Source: a virus. Taken from it: a stretch of DNA of 64,000 nucleotides. The position numbers and the translations under genes are program-made. Positions within the stretch are counted from its first letter, which is position 1, and each line of letters starts with the position of its first letter. The notes beneath the pieces were generated by a model, which made no database searches, had not been told where the DNA came from, and saw only the letters and a list, made by a program, of their open reading frames with translations. The stretch covers positions 62,001 to 126,000 of the IMG/VR virus record IMGVR_UViG_3300006339_000005, one strand, 5' to 3'. Shown here one piece after another: positions 56,810 to 64,000 of this stretch.

Positions 56810-57088
56810 TTAAAACACAAACATTTTAAATATTCCTGATAGCGTAATTGCTACTACAATTATATTTAACACTAGTAAGTTAATACTTTGTCGTAAGTAA
56901 GCATTAATTGTATGTAGTAACGCACCGGATAAAGTGAATAGGAAAACTAGAGAAACAGGAGCATCGTCGCCGTGCCATGCTAGTATAACATACACACTTA
57001 TAAAGCACAATGCTCCTGTAGTTTCAACAACTAACCTAAACCTGTTCTGTTCCCAATCTTCTATTAACCACGACTTAAAACTTTTCAA
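56810..57088 (-). CDS. Small integral membrane protein, TTG start
   Basis: A 92-residue protein with two or three membrane helices (VVETTGALCFISVYVILAW, SLVFLFTLSGALLHTI, LLVLNIIVVAITLSGIF). The TTG start overlaps the upstream stop (TTGA) and has AAGGA at a normal distance. Function unknown. Confidence 0.6.
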   Translation of the reverse strand: MKSFKSWLIEDWEQNRFRLVVETTGALCFISVYVILAWHGDDAPVSLVFLFTLSGALLHTINAYLRQSINLLVLNIIVVAITLSGIFKMFVF

Positions 57089-57477
57089 ATTCCAGGTCCT
57101 TCTTCCCCAGGTGTAAAGAGTTCAGCTTTATTACCACCTACTATACAAGCCTTATCTTGACCTTTAAACATAAAAGAAATTGCCCATTGGTCGTTATCTG
57201 GATTCATCCACATCTCTACAGAAACTAGCTCTTTGTAAAAATGATTATGAACTAATCCTTTCATAGCTCTATGCATACGATAATCCTTTTTAGCCATAGC
57301 TAATATCTTTTCCTTTGTATCACAATACGTCATTATTACATTTAGGTTCTTCAGCTCTGGACCTTTTACATCTGGTAATGTACCGTTTGACAGAGCATCA
57401 TTCATTAAGAATAATGTTGTTAAACAAAGAATAGCAAAATATAAAGCTAGTTTTATCTGTACTGATAGGTGTCTCAT
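57085..57477 (-). CDS. Secreted protein, unknown
   Basis: A 130-residue protein with an N-terminal signal or anchor (LALYFAILCLTTLFLMNDAL). The mature part has an MTYCDTKEKILAMAKKDYRM helix and a strand-rich end with one more Cys (DKACIVGG), so an exported disulfide is possible. Coupled to its upstream thioredoxin-like neighbour (ATGA), which could act on it. Confidence 0.65.
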   Translation of the reverse strand: MRHLSVQIKLALYFAILCLTTLFLMNDALSNGTLPDVKGPELKNLNVIMTYCDTKEKILAMAKKDYRMHRAMKGLVHNHFYKELVSVEMWMNPDNDQWAISFMFKGQDKACIVGGNKAELFTPGEEGPGI

Positions 57478-58190
57478 CTACCCTCCTTCATCAAAGTATC
57501 CGTTCCCGGACTAATTGCCATTGAACACGGCATCCAAACATTCTCTTTAGCATGGTAATGAACATTAGATCCACAGTCTAAATAATCTGCGGCCGCTAGT
57601 GCTTTTTGCGGAGTATCATATGTATGATCAAATATATTATCAGAGTCTTTTACACCGTCAGGAACTGCTCGTTTTAATTCAAGATGTTGACTATGTGACC
57701 CTTCATCATGTCGTTTAAAAGGTTTGTTGTGACTAGAATTTGGATCATCTCTAGGATCTTTCTGAGGTGCCCACTGGTCTTCGTTCTGCTTTCCTAAAAA
57801 TGGTGGAGCATTCTCTTCTGCTTCTATTAAATGCTTGTTGTTTGCTATAAATTGATTAATATTTTTATAAAAATCATCTTTTCCATTATAGCCAACCCAC
57901 CTAGTAATTTCTCTATCCGTCCATATCATGAACGTAGGTGTGCCTGCAATTCTACCTACACGCTTTGATTTGAATGCTTCAATATACCAATCAGGCACAG
58001 GACCATCCATATCAATAATATGTAACGGTAATACTTTGCCTGCTTCAGACTCAGCATACGTTGGTTTAACTTCTTCTAAAAATCGCACACAAAAATTACA
58101 ATTTGGATTGCTGAACATTAATAGTTCAATTGCGTGACTTGGTGTAACAAATAGCACGATGAATGCTAGAGCTAATAATAGCTTTTTCAT
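57474..58190 (-). CDS. Exported thioredoxin-like protein with Cys-rich C-terminal domain
   Basis: A 238-residue protein with a cleavable signal peptide (ALAFIVLFVTPSHA). The mature N-terminal domain is thioredoxin-like: SNPNCNFC (C31, C34) and GTPTFMIWTD with the cis-Pro. A long polar linker leads to a C-terminal DTPQKALAAADYLDCGSNVHY ... VWMPC region resembling the short DUF3721 pattern of cyanobacteria. Probably a periplasmic thiol reductase or oxidase. A GGAGAGAGGG site precedes the ATG. The next gene product is its likely partner. Confidence 0.75.
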   Translation of the reverse strand: MKKLLLALAFIVLFVTPSHAIELLMFSNPNCNFCVRFLEEVKPTYAESEAGKVLPLHIIDMDGPVPDWYIEAFKSKRVGRIAGTPTFMIWTDREITRWVGYNGKDDFYKNINQFIANNKHLIEAEENAPPFLGKQNEDQWAPQKDPRDDPNSSHNKPFKRHDEGSHSQHLELKRAVPDGVKDSDNIFDHTYDTPQKALAAADYLDCGSNVHYHAKENVWMPCSMAISPGTDTLMKEGR

Positions 58191-58213
58191 ACCCTCTCTC
58201 CTTTATGTGAAAT

Positions 58214-59737
58214 TTACTCTTCTATCTGAGCTTTTTGTAATGTACCACTATAATCAACAAAGACAGATTTCCACTCAGTACAATTATCAATCATACTGTG
58301 TCCTGCTTCACGATGCCCATTACCGGTTCCTTTAGTACCACCAAAGGGTAACTGTATTTCTGCACCAATAGTTGACGAATTAATGTAAGTAATGCCTGTG
58401 TCTATTTCATTAAACGCTTTAAAGGCAAAATTTACATTCGCCGTATAAACTGCGGCCGATAATCCATACTTAGAATTATTAACCATGTCTATAACTTCAT
58501 CAGTATCACTAAACGATACTAATGCTACTACAGGACCAAACACTTCTTCCTGTGCAATCATATCGTCTTGCTTTACGTTTGTAATAACAGTTGGCATATA
58601 AAACCAACCGTATGTTTCTTTAAACGTGCCATACTTCTCTGGAACATCATTAGTAGGCTGTTGGTTAATAGCACCTCCACACAATACAGTATTAGTAACC
58701 TTAGCTTCTGTTACCATCATGTGTATTTTATTTAACGCTTTTTCATTAATAACAGGCCCCATATCAACCTTATCGTCTGAACCGTCACCTACAAATAATG
58801 CTTCGGCTCGCTTAACAAGTTTATCTGTAAACTCGTCTTTAATGCTATCTTGAACAAATACTCTTGAACACGCTGTACAACGTTGTCCTGTTGTGCCAAA
58901 TGCACCCCACACAACACCGTCAACAGCAAGATCCATATCAGCATCTTCCATAACAACTATTGCATTCTTGCCACCCATCTCTAATGAATAAGGCTTCATT
59001 TGATCTGCACATCTAGTTGCTACTTTCCAACCTGTAACTGTTGAGCCAGTAAATGATATAAACTTAACTGTAGTGTTTGCTACTAATGGTTGTCCCGCCG
59101 ATTCTCCATAACCTGTAACTACATTAAACACTCCTGGTGGTAATCCTGCTTCTTCAAATACCATTGCTAGTCTACATACACTCAGTGGTGTATCTTCCGC
59201 TGGCTTAATAACCATTGTGTTACCGGCTACAAGGGCAGGGAAGGCCTTCCATGACGGAATAGCTATTGGAAAATTCCAAGGAGTGATTGCTCCGATAACG
59301 CCTATTGGCATTCGCATGGACATACAGAACTTATCATTCAGTTCTGATGGAACTGTCATTCCTCCCAATCTCCGACCCTCACCTGCCGCATAGTAGCCCA
59401 TATCAATTGCTTCTTGAACATCGCCACGTGTTTCAGATAATGGCTTACCCATTTCCTGAGTCATTATCTTTGCTATATCTTCTTTATCTCGTATTAAAAT
59501 TTCGGACGCTTTAAATAATATCTCACCGCGTTTTGGTGCTGGAACCTTACGCCACGTTTTAAATGCTTCGTGTGCCACAGCTACAGCTTTATCGATATCT
59601 TCTTTATTACTGTCTTGGACAGTAGCTATAACTTGTTTACAATGAGCAGGGTTCGTGACTTCAATCTTTTTACCTGAAGCTGAGTCTACCCATTGGCCAC
59701 CTATATAATTTTTATAGTCAGTTTTCATTAGAATCAT
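58214..59737 (-). CDS. NAD(P)-dependent aldehyde dehydrogenase
   Basis: A 507-residue full-length aldehyde dehydrogenase. Visible: [38 protein letters not shown] (general-base Glu), [12 protein letters not shown] (nucleophile Cys), [13 protein letters not shown], and a C-terminal [17 protein letters not shown] followed by TEWK and VDYSG. The C-terminal pattern matches the semialdehyde dehydrogenases of sugar-acid and amino-acid catabolism rather than the proline-specific ALDH4 type. Candidates are aminoadipate or glutamate semialdehyde. AAGGAG precedes the ATG. Confidence 0.9.
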   Translation of the reverse strand: MILMKTDYKNYIGGQWVDSASGKKIEVTNPAHCKQVIATVQDSNKEDIDKAVAVAHEAFKTWRKVPAPKRGEILFKASEILIRDKEDIAKIMTQEMGKPLSETRGDVQEAIDMGYYAAGEGRRLGGMTVPSELNDKFCMSMRMPIGVIGAITPWNFPIAIPSWKAFPALVAGNTMVIKPAEDTPLSVCRLAMVFEEAGLPPGVFNVVTGYGESAGQPLVANTTVKFISFTGSTVTGWKVATRCADQMKPYSLEMGGKNAIVVMEDADMDLAVDGVVWGAFGTTGQRCTACSRVFVQDSIKDEFTDKLVKRAEALFVGDGSDDKVDMGPVINEKALNKIHMMVTEAKVTNTVLCGGAINQQPTNDVPEKYGTFKETYGWFYMPTVITNVKQDDMIAQEEVFGPVVALVSFSDTDEVIDMVNNSKYGLSAAVYTANVNFAFKAFNEIDTGITYINSSTIGAEIQLPFGGTKGTGNGHREAGHSMIDNCTEWKSVFVDYSGTLQKAQIEE

Positions 59738-59776
59738 GGTAACTCCTTCGTTTAATTATATGCGTATTTAACTCTA

Positions 59777-61371
<1,595 letters not shown>

Positions 61372-61479
61372 TTAATTTTCCTCTTTCTTAATACCCAATA
61401 GTTTTTTAATCAATTCAAGCATATATTTTATCTTACTCATAGTACAGGCACAACAAGATTCTTTAACGGTAGTTGTCAT
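61372..61479 (-). CDS. 35-residue Cys-rich microprotein between porB and porA
   Basis: MTTTVKESCCACTMSKIKYM start and a basic helical tail ending KKEEN. Three Cys in a CCxC arrangement. It overlaps the upstream gene (ATGA) and ends directly before the porA ATG. Its first five codons and the bases before them repeat the start region of porA, so it may have arisen by a local duplication. Confidence 0.6.
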   Translation of the reverse strand: MTTTVKESCCACTMSKIKYMLELIKKLLGIKKEEN

Positions 61480-62330
61480 TTAATTTTTTCCCCTTGTTCT
61501 CGCAAATAATCTTTTGCTCTGTCAGATATTTCTTCTTCAAAACCGTAACGGTCTTTCTCTACATCAAATGCATCTTTCATAACTTCTGGAGTTGGTATTG
61601 AATACTCAATGTTGCATGATGTATATGCTTGAATGTATGTAGACCCAAACTCTCTTGCAACTAGTATTGCTCGTCTAACAGAGCGAGCCACCCTTGCAGG
61701 ATTTGTAGGTGCTATACGACATACATAATCAAGTTTTGCAACTCTTGCCAATCCCAACATATCCATCTTCTCATCTACTTTACCACGGGGTGACATCTTT
61801 GCAACTAGACCCTTTTGAGTCATTCCACTTTCTTGTCCACCTGTGTTACCGTAGATTTCATTGTCCAACATAATGGTTGTAAACTTCTCATGCCTAAACC
61901 AACTATGCATGAGTCCTTGAAATCCTATATCAACTAGTCCACCATCACCACACATTACTATTACATCTTTATCTTGTTCTGGAAATCGTAATTCTAATCC
62001 TCGTTTCAATCCAGATGCAACAGCATTTGTATCGCCATAGTTTCCATAAATGAATGGAACATTACCTTGACTTATTGCTAACCTTCCACAACCAGCCGTA
62101 CCACAAATAATGGTATGCTCTGGTTTTGGTAATGCAAGAAATACAATTCGTATAAAAAGAGTCATAGCACATCCGGCACACATTGGATGTTCTTCAATTA
62201 ACTCTTTGAACTTGCCCATGTCCTTAACTTTTTTAGGCTTGCCATACTGACCATGTTTAACAAGGTCTTGGTACTCAACAGGCAAGTGTTCTAAATAGCC
62301 AGGGCTAGGCCTTACAGTTGCTAATGACAT
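61476..62330 (-). CDS. porB: 2-oxoacid:ferredoxin oxidoreductase beta subunit, copy 2
   Basis: A 284-residue beta subunit. Iron-sulfur ligands C51, C54 (CAGC), C81 (AGC) and C239 (YTSC); thiamine diphosphate motif GDG at 128-130 with N162 (IYGNTGG); HPM before the first Cys pair is family-typical. It binds thiamine diphosphate and one [4Fe-4S] cluster. It starts one base after the other beta gene, from which it differs widely, so the two are old paralogues and not a recent duplication. Confidence 0.93.
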   Translation of the reverse strand: MSLATVRPSPGYLEHLPVEYQDLVKHGQYGKPKKVKDMGKFKELIEEHPMCAGCAMTLFIRIVFLALPKPEHTIICGTAGCGRLAISQGNVPFIYGNYGDTNAVASGLKRGLELRFPEQDKDVIVMCGDGGLVDIGFQGLMHSWFRHEKFTTIMLDNEIYGNTGGQESGMTQKGLVAKMSPRGKVDEKMDMLGLARVAKLDYVCRIAPTNPARVARSVRRAILVAREFGSTYIQAYTSCNIEYSIPTPEVMKDAFDVEKDRYGFEEEISDRAKDYLREQGEKIK

Positions 62331-62331
62331 A

Positions 62332-63303
62332 TTACACAGATTCCAATACTTTAGCGTTACGTTGAGCTTTGGCTTCTTGGTCAGCTTTTAGTTTAGCTTT
62401 GAATTCAAGTTTACGTTCTTTCTCTTCAGCTTTTACTCTGTCTATAACAGCTTGTCCTTCATCAGTAATGTAACAGCGATTAACAAAACGTCCACCGATA
62501 CTTTCTGAGTCTTTCATTTCATCAAGCCCTTCCATACTCTGCTTACCAATTTCTAGTATACACGGAGTATACAATTGGACAAACGTTGGGCCTACTTCAC
62601 GAGCAATATAAATGCCATGACGGATAGCTTCTGCAACTCTATTAGGTTTACTAACAGTTAGGATTGTTGAATAATGACAGCCAGCCTCTCGTGCTATTTC
62701 CACTAGGCGGACTTTTTCAAACTGCTTCCCCTTGGGAGCCATTTTTGCAACAAAGCCTTTTTGCATAAGTCCTGATTCCTGTCCACCCGTATTAGCGTAC
62801 AGCTCGTTATCAAAACATATAGTTAAAAAGCGTTCTTGTCTAAACCATGACTGCATAGTCATATCTAAACCAATATCAACAGTAGCACCATCACCAGCTA
62901 AGACTATTACATCTTTAATCTTATTAGGAAATCGTTTTGCTAAAGCTCTTTGAAGTCCACTAGCAATAGCATTTTGATTACCGAACAAGCTATGGATATT
63001 TTGAACTGCTACGTGGGGCCATACTAATGATGTACAGCCTGTACTTCCAACGAATACCGTATCTTCTGGGTTTGGAATACTTGCTAGGATATAACGAAAC
63101 GCTATGCTCTCTGGACAGCCTGCACATAGTGAATGCTGTTCAATTAATTCTTTACTGCTCCCAATATCTTTCCAGCCTCGATCCGTATTGCCATATGTAG
63201 AGTTCTCAACTAGTTCTTGATACTCTGGGGGCATAATATCTGCTAGTTCTTCACATAGGGCGATCTTGCTAGATTTATTTTTGCTTGGCGTATGCTGTGC
63301 CAT
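62332..63303 (-). CDS. porB: 2-oxoacid:ferredoxin oxidoreductase beta subunit, copy 1
   Basis: A 323-residue beta subunit. It keeps all four cluster ligands (C60, C63, C90, C248) and the thiamine diphosphate motif (GDG at 137-139, N171). Compared with copy 2 it has a 40-residue charged C-terminal tail (VKAEEKERKLEFKAKLKADQ). The start at 63303 has AGGAGAAC upstream, so 11 residues of a longer frame are dropped. Two intact beta subunits with one alpha may mean two enzymes of different substrate range or a mixed complex. Confidence 0.92.
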   Translation of the reverse strand: MAQHTPSKNKSSKIALCEELADIMPPEYQELVENSTYGNTDRGWKDIGSSKELIEQHSLCAGCPESIAFRYILASIPNPEDTVFVGSTGCTSLVWPHVAVQNIHSLFGNQNAIASGLQRALAKRFPNKIKDVIVLAGDGATVDIGLDMTMQSWFRQERFLTICFDNELYANTGGQESGLMQKGFVAKMAPKGKQFEKVRLVEIAREAGCHYSTILTVSKPNRVAEAIRHGIYIAREVGPTFVQLYTPCILEIGKQSMEGLDEMKDSESIGGRFVNRCYITDEGQAVIDRVKAEEKERKLEFKAKLKADQEAKAQRNAKVLESV

Positions 63304-63326
63304 GTTAGTTCTCCTAGAAACATTTA

Positions 63327-63366
63327 AGGGGCACAAGGCCCCCTAAACTTAACAAAGCATTGTTAA
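63327..63366 (-). terminator. Paired hairpins between the membrane protein and porB
   Basis: Two small inverted repeats: TTAACAA/TTGTTAA (63349-63366) and AGGGG/CCCCT (63327-63344). Read on the minus strand they lie just after the 73-residue gene and could terminate part of its transcripts; the T-tract is poor. Confidence 0.4.
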
Positions 63367-63375
63367 AGTTGAATC

Positions 63376-63597
63376 TTACTTACGTGTAAAGATAGCGTAG
63401 ATGACGCCAATGGCCGCTAGTCCTACAACGCCCTGGGCACCAAGTGTACCGATAATACCAGTAATGTTACCTATGATATCGCCACCAATAAATGGAACAG
63501 CTTTACCAAACACAACTTGCATTACGATACCTAGAGCTAGTAAACTCATACCAGCTTCTGTTATCTTGTGTATCCAACCAATTATTTGATCAAACAT
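63376..63597 (-). CDS. 73-residue membrane protein at the head of the island
   Basis: MFDQIIGWIHKITEAGMSLL start, two membrane helices (GMSLLALGIVMQVVFG and GVVGLAAIGVIYAIF) separated by a Gly/Ile-rich stretch (FIGGDIIGNITGIIGTLG). AAGGAGAAG before the ATG. A partial terminator after it would make it the most abundant product of this block. Function unknown; holin-like or channel-like topology. Confidence 0.7.
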   Translation of the reverse strand: MFDQIIGWIHKITEAGMSLLALGIVMQVVFGKAVPFIGGDIIGNITGIIGTLGAQGVVGLAAIGVIYAIFTRK

Positions 63598-63624
63598 ATG
63601 GTTCTTCTCCTTTGAAGATTTAAG

Positions 63625-63693
63625 CCGCGAAGCGGTCCTGCTCCGCATTTAGCCGAGAATCGGTAAGCTAGATTTACACTAGTACGAAGTACT
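63625..63693. repeat. Three evenly spaced hairpins with GAA (or TTC) loops
   Basis: CCGC-GAA-GCGG at 63625-63635, CCGA-GAA-TCGG at 63653-63663 and AGTAC-GAA-GTACT at 63681-63693. Successive starts are exactly 28 bases apart. On the minus strand they lie in the 5' leader of the 73-residue gene with TTC loops. The stems differ in sequence, so it is structure and spacing that are kept. Confidence 0.7.
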
Positions 63694-64000
63694 TGCGGTT
63701 AAGCAAAAAACTGTACCTCCGATTTGGCTTCTTATTGTAATACTCTACTCTTTTTTCAGCCTATGTTTAACGTGCCTTAAATAGTCCTAAAAAGCGTCTT
63801 AATGGCTCTTAAATAACAAATAAGCATCTAAGTAGCACTCTGACACACAAACGCTGTACAAAGACGTCTTATGCGTTCTAAGACACCTTTATATAAGCGT
63901 ATAAGGACTGTCGTCATATACGCATAGCAAACAGGCGGTTAGTAAAGTTTAACTAATCCGAATGTATGTACTAACCAAACTATACAAGGAATTATTAATG
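63694..64000. other. Non-coding region with phased short repeats, right window end
   Basis: About 300 bases with no convincing gene. From 63776 to 63831 a TAA-containing unit recurs with steps of 10, 12, 10, 11 and 8 bases, near one helical turn. Inverted repeats include GTCTTA/TAAGAC around 63865, CCTTTATA/TATAAGG around 63885-63905, and GGTTAGT at 63937 with ACTAACC at 63970. The last bases hold AAGGA followed by ATG at 63998, a likely plus-strand gene start beyond the window. Promoter, operator or origin function is possible. Confidence 0.45.

Noticed and set aside
63694-64000. CRISPR-like repeat array
   Set aside because: The repeated units are 8-12 bases and degenerate, without spacers of constant size.

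Overview
The window looks like part of the genome of an AT-rich, strictly lytic, T4-like marine myovirus. It carries recognisable T4 core genes: neck gp13 and gp14, tail completion gp15, dNMP kinase gp1, sheath gp18, tube gp19, head completion gp4, terminase gp16 and gp17, gp32, UvsX, UvsY, UvsW, clamp-loader gp62, primase gp61 and helicase gp41. T4-type late promoters (TATAAATA, here mostly GATAAATA) and consensus sigma-70 early promoters are visible by eye. The host cannot be read from the sequence; an AT-rich marine bacterium is an inference. Genes are packed with ATGA and TAATG overlaps. One tRNA is present; I saw no IS element, integrase or CRISPR array.

Layout. 1-3.2 kb (minus): an HldE-like kinase cut by the window edge, a Nudix hydrolase, and the gp15-gp14 pair, divergent from gp13. 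3.2-17.9 kb (mostly plus): virion assembly and DNA packaging, with one HNH gene on the minus strand. 17.9-20.8 kb: gp32 behind a possible pseudoknot leader, then uvsX and uvsY. 20.8-27.8 kb: peroxiredoxin and a surface-glycan cluster (nucleotidyltransferase-cupin fusion, TylF-type methyltransferase, five glycosyltransferase-like proteins). 27.8-46.9 kb: replication genes (uvsW, gp62, a 187-residue protein resembling the DnaE catalytic core, gp61, gp41) interleaved with 2-oxoglutarate/Fe(II) oxygenase-like proteins, methyltransferases, cupin, ClpP, a truncated NodU-type protein and many microproteins. 46.9-50.2 kb: SGNH hydrolase, lipoprotein, and a class II aminoacyl-tRNA synthetase core followed 5 bases later by a tRNA that combines a long variable arm with a GUU anticodon.

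50.2-63.6 kb is one long minus-strand block. Its downstream half holds a metallopeptidase and a run of coupled microproteins. Its upstream half is a metabolic island: two beta-type subunits and one alpha-type subunit of a 2-oxoacid:ferredoxin oxidoreductase, an Alvin-type ferredoxin, an aldehyde dehydrogenase, a secreted thioredoxin-like protein, tyrosine phenol-lyase, proline dehydrogenase and a saccharopine/lysine-dehydrogenase-like enzyme. Together these could convert host amino acids to pyruvate, acetyl-CoA, reduced ferredoxin and reduced nucleotides during infection. This pathway reading is inferred from the gene families and is the most striking feature of the window. The last 400 bases hold a structured non-coding region with three evenly spaced GAA-loop hairpins upstream of the block.
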